A stretch of DNA of 28,998 nucleotides from a virus: the IMG/VR virus record IMGVR_UViG_3300031884_000106, positions 1 through 28,998 of that record; one strand, written 5' to 3'. How positions within the stretch are numbered: the first letter of the stretch is position 1; each line of letters opens with the position of its first letter. Position numbers and translations under genes: made by a program. Positions 19,464-25,409 of this stretch are shown in pieces. The notes under the pieces were generated by a model that did no database searches, was not told where the DNA came from, and saw only the letters and a list, made by a program, of their open reading frames with translations.

Positions 19464-19592
19464 ATGCTGAAACCCAACGCCTCTAAGATCGCGCTGGCGA
19501 TGCTGGCCATGATCGACGATCACCTCGCCCTCACCGCCGCCTTGGTGGTGGCCGCGACCCTGATCATTGAGGCTGCTATATTCTTTATGTGA
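19464..19592 (+). CDS. Chimeric micro membrane protein, 42 residues
   Basis: ATG at 19464 with AGGAGAACTG upstream. Residues 1-10 (MLKPNASKIA) and the leader equal those of the gene at 17793, while residues 29-39 (VAATLIIEAAI) equal the membrane helix of the gene at 19305. The middle LAMLAMIDDHLALTAALV is not found elsewhere in the window. So it looks like a fusion made by recombination between promoter cassettes. The product would be an inner-membrane helix; function unknown. Confidence 0.65.
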   Translation: MLKPNASKIALAMLAMIDDHLALTAALVVAATLIIEAAIFFM

Positions 19593-19601
19593 GGTATTGA
19601 C

Positions 19602-19670
19602 ATGATGGTAATGATCGGTTTTTTAATTTTCTTGCTTGGATTTTGTATTGGTAAGATGCTTTTACCCTGA
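19602..19670 (+). CDS. Micro membrane protein, 22 residues
   Basis: ATG at 19602 (GAGGTATTGAC upstream), ending TGA at 19670. Product MMVMIGFLIFLLGFCIGKML plus LP: a single hydrophobic helix. It sits between two other small membrane genes with 9- and 12-nt gaps, each gap holding a ribosome site. Existence as a protein is inferred from this arrangement. Confidence 0.5.
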   Translation: MMVMIGFLIFLLGFCIGKMLLP

Positions 19671-19682
19671 TGGAGATGTATT

Positions 19683-19880
19683 ATGATTGAAACGATTCTT
19701 ATTGCCCTTGGTATCATGTTCATCCTGACGGCTACATTCCTGCTTGGGGTGTGGATTGGTGCATACCGAGCCACTGATATAATCTATAACAGCCTGCAGA
19801 GCTCTGTGCACATTCTCGAAGAGAAGGCTGCGAAAGAAGCTGCTGCGACGTCAGCGGAGACCGAGGATGAGCGACGATAA
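19683..19880 (+). CDS. Small membrane protein with cytoplasmic coiled tail
   Basis: A 65-residue product from the ATG at 19683 (TGGAGATGTATT upstream). One membrane helix, IETILIALGIMFILTATFLL then GVWIGAYRAT, and a charged helical tail HILEEKAAKEAAATSAETEDERR. Overlaps the next gene by 14 nt. Last of the run of small membrane genes; function unknown. Confidence 0.7.
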   Translation: MIETILIALGIMFILTATFLLGVWIGAYRATDIIYNSLQSSVHILEEKAAKEAAATSAETEDERR

Positions 19881-20358
19881 CATACTCTTTGTATCCAGAC
19901 AAGGCACAATCGCGATTGAATGGTTCGATGCTGTTGTTTGGGATGCTGGCCATTATGGCTCGGAAGGCAAACATGCGATAGTGTCGTATCCGGGCTCTAA
20001 GTGGCTTGTCGTGGATAGTGTGTATTCTGCATATGAGTCCAAGAAGCCGCAGACGCTGCTTTATGTGGGCATTCATTATGACGGCGATGATCTTAATGCA
20101 GTTCGCGTAGACCCCAAAGAGTTCGAGCCATTGGCAGATGGCCAGAAGTTGTCGGACGACCTTTATCGTAGACACAAGAAATCCCATAGGATCGCATTGC
20201 GTAGATCGACTAACTCTGATCTTGAGAGCCAAATACGAGACGCCGAAGAAAGAGCCATGGCGTATTTGATGCTTGCGCGAGACATTAGAGCAAACCCTGA
20301 TCAGAAAAGATTCGCTGCTTCGTATGGCTCATACGTTGTCGGGTATGTTCGTCCATAG
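19867..20358 (+). CDS. Hypothetical protein, 163 residues
   Basis: ATG at 19867 inside the previous gene, with GGAGACCGAGG upstream. N-terminal half appears beta-rich (NILFVSRQGTIAIEWFDAVV, HAIVSYPGSKWLVVDSVYSA, TLLYVGIHYDGDDLNAVRVD), C-terminal half helical and charged (LESQIRDAEERAMAYLMLAR). No family recognised. Probably coupled to the membrane gene before it. Confidence 0.72.
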   Translation: MSDDNILFVSRQGTIAIEWFDAVVWDAGHYGSEGKHAIVSYPGSKWLVVDSVYSAYESKKPQTLLYVGIHYDGDDLNAVRVDPKEFEPLADGQKLSDDLYRRHKKSHRIALRRSTNSDLESQIRDAEERAMAYLMLARDIRANPDQKRFAASYGSYVVGYVRP

Positions 20359-20403
20359 CAGTTTGCTGTTAGAGCAACACCGTTGCTTTTAGGAACAACG
20401 TAG

Positions 20404-20432
20404 TTGTTTTTAAAATAATTTCAAGGTATACT
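20404..20432 (+). promoter_or_regulatory. Early promoter
   Basis: TTGTTT, 17 bp starting TTAAAATAA, TATACT, then AGGTTATAAACATTG. A partial older copy (GTTGCTTTTAGGAACAACG) lies just upstream at about 20382. Confidence 0.83.
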
Positions 20433-20466
20433 AGGTTATAAACATTGAAGCAATAGGAGAATTGTT

Positions 20467-20949
20467 ATGGGTCTTGATATGTATCTGTCTGCCAAACGCG
20501 ATATTTGGGGGTTCGATGCTGAAGACAAAAATCTTGGTAACTCCATTCAGAAATTGTTTCCGGAGCTTGATGATATTCAGGCCCGATTTAATTATACTAT
20601 CGTTAATAGCGTCAAGATTGAAGTTGGTTATTGGCGCAAGGCCAATGCCATTCATCATTGGTTTGTTGAGAACGTTCAAGGCGGTGAGGACGTTCAAGGC
20701 GGTGAGGACGAATGTCATCGTCATGAAGTAACTCGTGATAAGCTTAAAGCCCTCAAATTGGTTTGTGAAGCTGTTTTGAGAGATCGCTCAAAATCTGTTG
20801 TTCTTTTGCCGACTCGTGATGATTTCTTCTTTAGTAGCACTGATTACGATGAAGGTTATTATCAGGATATCACTGATACGATTGATATTATTGATCGTTG
20901 TTTGAAGCTTCCCGACAATTGGAGTTTTGAATATTGTAGCTCTTGGTGA
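20467..20949 (+). CDS. Conserved phage protein, MGLDMYL family
   Basis: A 160-residue protein from the ATG at 20467 (AGGAGAATTGTT upstream). Signature parts I recall from many phage and bacterial proteins: MGLDMYLSAKRDIWG, EVGYWRKANAIHHWFVENVQ, LLPTRDDFFFSSTDYDEGYY. The family function is unknown. An 18-bp tandem duplication (20673-20708) gives VQGGED twice. First gene of a unit that continues into the MY-family cluster. Confidence 0.88.
   Translation: MGLDMYLSAKRDIWGFDAEDKNLGNSIQKLFPELDDIQARFNYTIVNSVKIEVGYWRKANAIHHWFVENVQGGEDVQGGEDECHRHEVTRDKLKALKLVCEAVLRDRSKSVVLLPTRDDFFFSSTDYDEGYYQDITDTIDIIDRCLKLPDNWSFEYCSSW
20673..20708 (+). repeat. 18-bp tandem duplication in a coding region
   Basis: CGTTCAAGGCGGTGAGGA occurs twice in exact tandem, adding six residues (VQGGED) in frame. 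Confidence 0.92.
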
Positions 20950-20955
20950 GTAATC

Positions 20956-21153
20956 ATGTATAACATGTCAGACCTTGAATATAAGTTGAATACGAAAATT
21001 CCCAACGAAACTCATGTTCGGGTTTTAAAACATTTATCTAATGAATTAATCGTTCACACTGCAAATGAACTTGGTTGGAGAAATTCAGACTTTCAAGTTC
21101 AGGTTTTGTATCAAACTATTGCTGAAGTCAGAAAAAGTATGAAACATGTATGA
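20956..21153 (+). CDS. MY-family small protein, member 4
   Basis: A 65-residue product starting MYNMSDLEYKLNTKIPNETH, the closest relative of the protein at 15478. ATG at 20956, 4 nt after the previous stop (TAATC between). The C-terminus (QVQVLYQTIAEVRKSMKHV) is helical. It overlaps the next member by 8 nt in ATGTATGA. Function unknown. Confidence 0.68.
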   Translation: MYNMSDLEYKLNTKIPNETHVRVLKHLSNELIVHTANELGWRNSDFQVQVLYQTIAEVRKSMKHV

Positions 21154-21343
21154 TACAACAGAAGTTCATGATCCGGCGGACCGAACATTCCAACAAGTAA
21201 ACGATCAAGCTTGGTACCAAGTACAAAATCAGGTTTACTTTCATGTAAGCTATCAATTTTTGCGTCAGTCCAAAGATCAATTTGGGGATCATATACGTGA
21301 CCAAATTGTTGATCAAATAAGAAATGAGTTAAAAAATGTATGA
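21146..21343 (+). CDS. MY-family small protein, member 5, QV/DQI repeats
   Basis: A 65-residue product starting MYDTTEVHDPADRTF. Residues 17-60 have Gln/Asp plus Val/Ile every four positions (QVND QAWY QVQN QVYF, later DQFG DHIR DQIV DQIR), with 12-bp spacing in the DNA. It starts inside the previous gene's ATGTATGA and ends inside the identical junction of the next one. Function unknown. Confidence 0.66.
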   Translation: MYDTTEVHDPADRTFQQVNDQAWYQVQNQVYFHVSYQFLRQSKDQFGDHIRDQIVDQIRNELKNV

Positions 21344-21513
21344 TACATTAGAAGTCGATATCAAATATCCTAACGCTCTTGTTATTGAAATTGATTCGCG
21401 ATCATTATGTTGTTTATATGCATATGGCCTTATTGGCGCCTAGCAACGTTAAGGATAGATTGGTTAGACAGATTATTGACGAGCTTAAAACTAATATTTC
21501 ATATTCACACTAA
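21336..21513 (+). pseudogene. MY-family member 6, probably frameshifted
   Basis: The ATG at 21336 opens a 35-residue frame (MYDTLEVDIKYPNALVIEID...) that stops at 21443. In another frame an ORF overlapping it (ATG at 21424) continues with SNVKDRLVRQIIDELKTNIS to 21513, which resembles the family's C-terminal pattern (DRL, DEL). A single frameshift near 21424-21440 would explain both. Programmed frameshifting or two separate tiny proteins cannot be excluded. Confidence 0.5.
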
Positions 21514-21515
21514 TG

Positions 21516-21544
21516 ATTATACCGACTATTGAATAAAAGGTCAA
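21516..21544 (-). promoter_or_regulatory. Leftward early promoter between rightward genes
   Basis: Minus strand TTGACC (21544-21539), exactly 17 bp, TATAAT (21521-21516). It would transcribe the MY-family cluster in antisense. No rightward promoter was found before the HAD gene. Confidence 0.6.
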
Positions 21545-21574
21545 GCGTTATTTTGAACTACATTGGAGATTATT

Positions 21575-22096
21575 ATGAACGACAGTAAGTTACAGCGTAT
21601 TATTTTTATTGATATTGATGGTCCTATTATCAATACTCCTTGTTTTTATATCGATCCGATGTGTTCGATGAACCGTTCGGTTATGAATACGCAGGCTATC
21701 GGTTACGTCAATCGTCTTGCTCAAATCGTCGACGCCAAAATTGTTACAAACTCAAGTCACAATTCTTATTTGGTTGAGAATATTTTGACGCCCGAGAAAC
21801 GCGATTTGAGGCAAGACCTGATCAAATGGGGTATGAAAGAGGATTTGTTTCATACTGTTTGGCGTACAGGATTTCCTGATAACGCAAAATTCAATGCCAA
21901 TTGGCATAGAAGGATGGATGCAATCGAGGATTGGCAAGAGGCTAATGGCGAGTGTGATTGGATTTGTTTCGATGATGATAAATTTACTTCTAGAAAGAAT
22001 TTAATTGTCATCGATTTTGAAACTGGTATTGATCATGCTGCGTATAGGAAGGCGGGGAAATTTTGGGGTATTAGAAAAGAGCCCATCATTTATTGA
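21575..22096 (+). CDS. HAD-like hydrolase domain protein
   Basis: A 173-residue protein; ATG at 21575 with TGGAG 7 bases upstream. Motif I IIFIDIDGPII (Asp13, Asp15), motif II-like AKIVTNSSHNSY, and an acidic CFDDDKFTSRKNLIVIDF region near 135-150 suggest a HAD phosphatase fold similar to HAD domains linked with RNA repair or nucleotide phosphatases. A motif III lysine is not clear, so the substrate is unknown. It lacks a recognisable rightward promoter and may be read from upstream. Confidence 0.75.
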   Translation: MNDSKLQRIIFIDIDGPIINTPCFYIDPMCSMNRSVMNTQAIGYVNRLAQIVDAKIVTNSSHNSYLVENILTPEKRDLRQDLIKWGMKEDLFHTVWRTGFPDNAKFNANWHRRMDAIEDWQEANGECDWICFDDDKFTSRKNLIVIDFETGIDHAAYRKAGKFWGIRKEPIIY

Positions 22097-22097
22097 G

Positions 22098-22126
22098 TTG
22101 ACTTTTAAACGTTTTGGGTTTATGAT
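22098..22126 (+). promoter_or_regulatory. Early promoter
   Basis: TTGACT, 17 bp starting TTTAAACG, TATGAT, then TGGTTATAAGATGGAG. Drives the five-gene run 22149-23372. Confidence 0.83.
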
Positions 22127-22148
22127 TGGTTATAAGATGGAGAGTTAG

Positions 22149-22367
22149 ATGAGCAGTCTTGTTGGTGATATCAGAGCGGTAAATTATTGGGATTGGTATG
22201 AACCGATTTGGGACGGGGTTACGCTCCCAAGACCAAAGAAAGAACTAGTGGTTAGTAGTTACGAGTTGCAAATTCGTAAGGTTGTCGTCTCGGATCAAGG
22301 GTTGCCAACGTTGTCTGATTGGATGCCTATCCAAGTAGTGGACATTTATCCTGAGGGAGCGAAATGA
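22149..22367 (+). CDS. Hypothetical protein, 72 residues
   Basis: ATG at 22149 with ATGGAGAGTTAG upstream, directly after the promoter. Product starts MSSLVGDIRAVNYWDWYEPI and contains strand-like ELVVSSYELQIRKVVVSD. The last codons contain GAGGGAG, the ribosome site of the next gene, which overlaps by 4 nt. Not recognised. Confidence 0.72.
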   Translation: MSSLVGDIRAVNYWDWYEPIWDGVTLPRPKKELVVSSYELQIRKVVVSDQGLPTLSDWMPIQVVDIYPEGAK

Positions 22368-22564
22368 AGCATCGTAAGTTGGAAGATTATAACCCTAATG
22401 GTCACGTCGTTTCCGTTTACGATAAATCAAGATTGATTGAGCGTAAGGAATATCCTACTTACGGTAAAGCGATGCATGGCATTCTAGCTTTAGAAGCTCA
22501 GTACCCGCATTTTAAGGTTGAATACCGAGATCAACGAGTTTTTAGGACCGACACTTATGAATGA
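22364..22564 (+). CDS. Hypothetical protein, 66 residues
   Basis: ATG at 22364 (ATGA overlap). Product starts MKHRKLEDYNPNGHVVSVYD and has the helix TYGKAMHGILALEAQYPHFK followed by EYRDQRVFRT. Basic; compact alpha/beta protein by appearance. Not recognised. Overlaps the following gene. Confidence 0.72.
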   Translation: MKHRKLEDYNPNGHVVSVYDKSRLIERKEYPTYGKAMHGILALEAQYPHFKVEYRDQRVFRTDTYE

Positions 22565-22814
22565 GCAAGGTAAAAATCTGATTGAAAACTTTAGATGGGA
22601 GGCCAAAGCGAAAAGGGTCGGTCCCACTAATATTAGTTATTCGTTCACTCCGGAGGAACTCGAAAAATACTCTGAGATGATCATCAAAGAGTGTGTCGAT
22701 ATTATGTTGACGGAATTGAAGAATACTTCTATGCTTTTGTCTAATCCAGGCAAAAGTTCTGCAATTTGGGAAGCTAGAAATAAAATTAGCAAACGGTTTG
22801 GAGTTGATTTCTGA
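22557..22814 (+). CDS. Hypothetical protein, 85 residues
   Basis: Start at the ATG at 22557, within the end of the previous gene (TTTTTAGGACC upstream), not the longer frame from 22518. Product starts MNEQGKNLIENFRWEAKAKR; the motif FTPEELEKYSEMIIKECVDI and AIWEARNKISKRFGVDF resemble helical phage proteins of unknown role. Stop and next start overlap (TGATG). Confidence 0.7.
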   Translation: MNEQGKNLIENFRWEAKAKRVGPTNISYSFTPEELEKYSEMIIKECVDIMLTELKNTSMLLSNPGKSSAIWEARNKISKRFGVDF

Positions 22815-23134
22815 TGCATAGAATCATTCAAAACGAAGTCAAATGTCTTAAGTGCGAAGAGATTATTTGGTCAGCACATCGTCACGACTACAAGAGTTGT
22901 AAGTGTGGTTCTATCGCTGTCGATGGAGGAACAGACTATCTAAGACGCGTCGGAGATTTTTCAAACGTCGAAGAGCGGTCAATGTCGATGGACGAGGAGG
23001 CGATTTATAAATGTATAGAGGCTGTTAAATGGGGTAAGAAATCTGGTCGTAACGAATACGGTATCTCTCTAGCTGTGATCAGAGCATTGAGGGATACGGG
23101 TTATCTTAACATGGAAAAATTCAAAGGAGAATAA
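22814..23134 (+). CDS. DUF7695-like zinc-ribbon protein
   Basis: A 106-residue protein. The N-terminus EVKCLKCEEIIWSAHRHDYK then SCKCGSIAVDGGTDYLRRVG (8-47) matches the DUF7695 pattern, with four cysteines (11, 14, 29, 31) able to bind zinc. The C-terminal part is a separate helical extension (EEAIYKCIEAVKWGKK). Role unknown. ATG overlaps the previous stop by one base. Confidence 0.8.
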   Translation: MHRIIQNEVKCLKCEEIIWSAHRHDYKSCKCGSIAVDGGTDYLRRVGDFSNVEERSMSMDEEAIYKCIEAVKWGKKSGRNEYGISLAVIRALRDTGYLNMEKFKGE

Positions 23135-23135
23135 T

Positions 23136-23372
23136 ATGAGCGCAGAAATTATTGATTTTGTTTCTAAGAACGTTCCGGTTGATTTTGGGTTTGTCAAAGG
23201 CGAAAAGGTTAAGAAGCCCAAGACGCCTCAAGATTATCAAAATCTCTTGAAGAAGTTTTTGACGACAGAGGATTATGAAGAAGTTCTGCTTTGTATTATG
23301 GATGATGAATATTACGATTCTGCGGACCCTGAAATTCAAAAAATTGTAGACGCTTACGATTCCTTTTGGTGA
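23136..23372 (+). CDS. Small acidic hypothetical protein, 78 residues
   Basis: ATG at 23136 with AAGGAGAATAAT upstream. Product starts MSAEIIDFVSKNVPVDFGFV, contains KKPKTPQDYQNLLKKFLTTE and ends ADPEIQKIVDAYDSFW. Helical, acidic C-terminus. Not recognised. Last gene before a late promoter. Confidence 0.74.
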   Translation: MSAEIIDFVSKNVPVDFGFVKGEKVKKPKTPQDYQNLLKKFLTTEDYEEVLLCIMDDEYYDSADPEIQKIVDAYDSFW

Positions 23373-23374
23373 TA

Positions 23375-23382
23375 TATAAATA
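23375..23382 (+). promoter_or_regulatory. T4-type late promoter
   Basis: Exact TATAAATA, 21 bp upstream of the start at 23403. Its match to the T4 consensus indicates late, gp55/gp33/clamp-dependent transcription of the next gene. Confidence 0.68.
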
Positions 23383-23402
23383 TTATCAAAACAGGAGTTA
23401 AA

Positions 23403-23789
23403 ATGGACTGTGTAGCAATAGGTGACGATATAGCGATAGGAGTTGCTGCTCCTCTTACTTGTGAAGTTAGAGCAGCAACAAACTTGACTAGTTCGCGTAT
23501 TATTCAATATGCAAACGGTACGTATCACGCCTATTGTGTTTTGTCTGCGGGAACTTTTGATCCAAACAGTAGTAAGCTATCGACAAATTTGATGAGTATT
23601 AGAAACGAATCAAATTGTAAGTTTTACGTTTGGATTTTACCTGTTAATTCAACAGCTTCTAAAGTTGTTAGTTCTGTGGCCGTAAAACATTCTGATTACA
23701 CAGTATCTTTTACTCCAGGTATTGATGGTATAACGCCTTCTAGCTATAATGATCTAGCTGGCGCCATACTCAATAAAACTAACAACTAA
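23403..23789 (+). CDS. SGNH-hydrolase-like protein lacking its catalytic residues
   Basis: A 128-residue protein resembling phage SGNH/GDSL hydrolases: MDCVAIGDDIAIGV at the N-terminus (block I), YCVLSAGTFDPNSSKLSTNL (block III), FYVWILPVN, and DGITPSSYNDLAGAIL (block V). In active members these blocks read GDS, GxN and DxxH. Here the nucleophile Ser is Asp9, the Asn is Phe52 and the His is Thr111, so hydrolysis is not expected. A binding or virion role is more likely, in line with the exact late promoter upstream. CAGGAG precedes the ATG. Confidence 0.62.
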   Translation: MDCVAIGDDIAIGVAAPLTCEVRAATNLTSSRIIQYANGTYHAYCVLSAGTFDPNSSKLSTNLMSIRNESNCKFYVWILPVNSTASKVVSSVAVKHSDYTVSFTPGIDGITPSSYNDLAGAILNKTNN

Positions 23790-23884
23790 ATAAAAAGTAT
23801 TCTTCTTTACAGTTAGGGCGATCTGTGTTGAAGTATTTGTTTTTGTTAAAATCGCTAAACTCAATATATTGAAAGGAAATTAAA

Positions 23885-24271
23885 ATGGCTCCATTTGTTG
23901 TTGTGGCCCTTGTGGCTGCAGGTTTGTTTGGTACTGGTACGGTTGTTCGTGAGCAGCAGCCTGTAATTGGTACGGTTCTTCAGGGCGCTGGTGTTGGTAC
24001 TCTCGTTGGTGGCGGTATTGGCGCTGCTGTGGGCGTTCCTTCCGCTCTTGCCACTGGTTTTGGTGCTACCACTACCGCTGGTCTTGTTACTGGCACTGCT
24101 ATCGTCGGTGCTGGTGCCGGCGCTGCAGGCGGTTATGTTCTTCAGAATCGCGCTCCTGCGGTTATTGCTCCGTTCGAGAATAGCCTTCAGAACGATGTTA
24201 ATGTTCTCAAGCAGGACGTTGCTTCTCTTAAGGCAAAGCGCCATAAGAAGAAGGTTGTTGCTTCTAAGTAA
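23885..24271 (+). CDS. Glycine-zipper membrane protein with coiled-coil tail
   Basis: A 128-residue protein from the ATG at 23885 (GAAAGGAAATT upstream). N-terminal hydrophobic helix APFVVVALVAAGLFGTGTVV, a long Gly/Ala-rich stretch VGTLVGGGIGAAVGVPSALA and GTAIVGAGAGAAGGYVLQN with glycine-zipper spacing, then a coiled coil SLQNDVNVLKQDVASLKAK and a lysine-rich end. Glycine zippers often build membrane pores or insert in membranes; holin-like or virion roles are possible but unproven. A strong terminator follows. Confidence 0.75.
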   Translation: MAPFVVVALVAAGLFGTGTVVREQQPVIGTVLQGAGVGTLVGGGIGAAVGVPSALATGFGATTTAGLVTGTAIVGAGAGAAGGYVLQNRAPAVIAPFENSLQNDVNVLKQDVASLKAKRHKKKVVASK

Positions 24272-24280
24272 CATATTAGA

Positions 24281-24303
24281 GGGAGCTTCGGCTCCCTTTT
24301 TTA
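24281..24303 (+). terminator. Rho-independent terminator
   Basis: GGGAGC, TTCG tetraloop, GCTCCC, then six T and ATTT, 10 bp after the stop of the glycine-zipper gene. Confidence 0.95.
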
Positions 24304-24317
24304 TTTCATAATTGCGC

Positions 24318-24346
24318 TTGCTTTTAAAACAAATCCGTATTATAAT
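24318..24346 (+). promoter_or_regulatory. Early promoter for the DUF932 gene
   Basis: TTGCTT, 17 bp starting TTAAAAC, TATAAT, then AAGTTATAAATTGG. Confidence 0.87.
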
Positions 24347-24398
24347 AAGTTATAAATTGGTTGAGCGGTTCGGCCAATAAAGAATGAGGATCTATATT

Positions 24399-25361
24399 AT
24401 GGCACACGAAATTGAATTTGTTGACGGTAAAGCTCAGATGGCCTATGTTGGTCAGGTTCCCTGGCACGGTCTTGGTACACGAGTTCCGGCCGATCTCACT
24501 CCCAATCAGATGCTTGATGCGGCTGGTCTTAATTGGACCGTGCGTAAGGTTGAGGCTACTGCTTACGATTTCGAGACCGATCGTCTTTATACTCTTGATC
24601 GGGCGGCTTTGATCCGTAACAATGATGGTAAGCTTCTCGATGTCGTTTCGAACGATTGGAATCCCGTTCAGAATGAGGAAGCCTTTGAGTTCTTTAACGA
24701 ATTCGTGGCGGCTGGTGATATGGAAATGCATACCGCTGGTTCTCTGAAGGATGGTCAGATCGTTTGGGGTCTTGCTAAGATCAAGGAATCTTTCGAACTC
24801 TTTAAGGGCGATCGTATTGATTCTTATCTTCTTTTCTCTAACTTTCATAAGTACGGATTTTCAACGGACGTCCGATTCACCCCTATTCGTGTTGTTTGTA
24901 ACAACACTCTTTCGCTTTCGCTTTCTTCGAAGGTTGAGCGAATGGTTAAGATTTCTCACCGTAAGGTTTTCGATCCTTCGAACGTCAAGGATATGCTCGG
25001 TATTGCTACCGACAAGCTTGTAAAGTATAAGGATATGGCTTCTTTCCTTGGTTCTAAGAAGGCCAAGAACGAAGATATCGTTGAATATTTCAAGCGTATT
25101 TTCCCTGTTTCGGGTTCTGGTGATAAGAAGAAGGAAGTTTCTAAAAATGCGCAGACTGCTCTCGGTATTCTTCATACTCAACCTGGCGCTGAATATGCCG
25201 AAGGGACTTGGTGGCAGCCTTTTAACGCTGTTACGTATTTGACCGATCATCTCGCGGGTCGTTCGCCCGATTCGCGTTTGGCTTCGGCTTGGTACGGTCA
25301 GAATAAGAACCTCAAGACTAAGGCTCTTGAACTTGCTGTTGAAATGGCCGAAGCGGCTTGA
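24399..25361 (+). CDS. DUF932 / phage-plasmid-like protein (TIGR03299 type)
   Basis: A 320-residue protein with the family's N-terminus MAHEIEFVDGKAQMAYVGQV, PWHGLGTRVPADLT, and later VSNDWNPVQNEEAFEFFNEF, SYLLFSNFHKYGFSTDVRFT, PIRVVCNNTLSLSLS, and AVTYLTDHLAGRSPDSRLAS near the end. The family is common in phages and plasmids; its role is unknown, though linked by several authors to mobile elements and anti-restriction. The ATG at 24399 fits GAGGATC; an in-frame ATG at 24384 precedes the ribosome site. Single-gene transcription unit. Confidence 0.93.
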   Translation: MAHEIEFVDGKAQMAYVGQVPWHGLGTRVPADLTPNQMLDAAGLNWTVRKVEATAYDFETDRLYTLDRAALIRNNDGKLLDVVSNDWNPVQNEEAFEFFNEFVAAGDMEMHTAGSLKDGQIVWGLAKIKESFELFKGDRIDSYLLFSNFHKYGFSTDVRFTPIRVVCNNTLSLSLSSKVERMVKISHRKVFDPSNVKDMLGIATDKLVKYKDMASFLGSKKAKNEDIVEYFKRIFPVSGSGDKKKEVSKNAQTALGILHTQPGAEYAEGTWWQPFNAVTYLTDHLAGRSPDSRLASAWYGQNKNLKTKALELAVEMAEAA

Positions 25362-25386
25362 TTTTAAAAAGGATCTAAGCTATAAT
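25358..25386 (+). promoter_or_regulatory. Early promoter
   Basis: TTGATT, 17 bp starting TTAAAAAGG, TATAAT, then ACAATATAACTTGGAG. The DUF932 stop TGA (25359-25361) is inside the -35 box. Confidence 0.86.
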
Positions 25387-25409
25387 ACAATATAACTTGG
25401 AGAACAGTA

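Noticed and set aside
23790-23884. Sigma70 promoter before the glycine-zipper gene
   Set aside because: TTGTTT and TTAAAATCG occur but no -10 box sits at a suitable distance; read-through from the late promoter at 23375 is enough.
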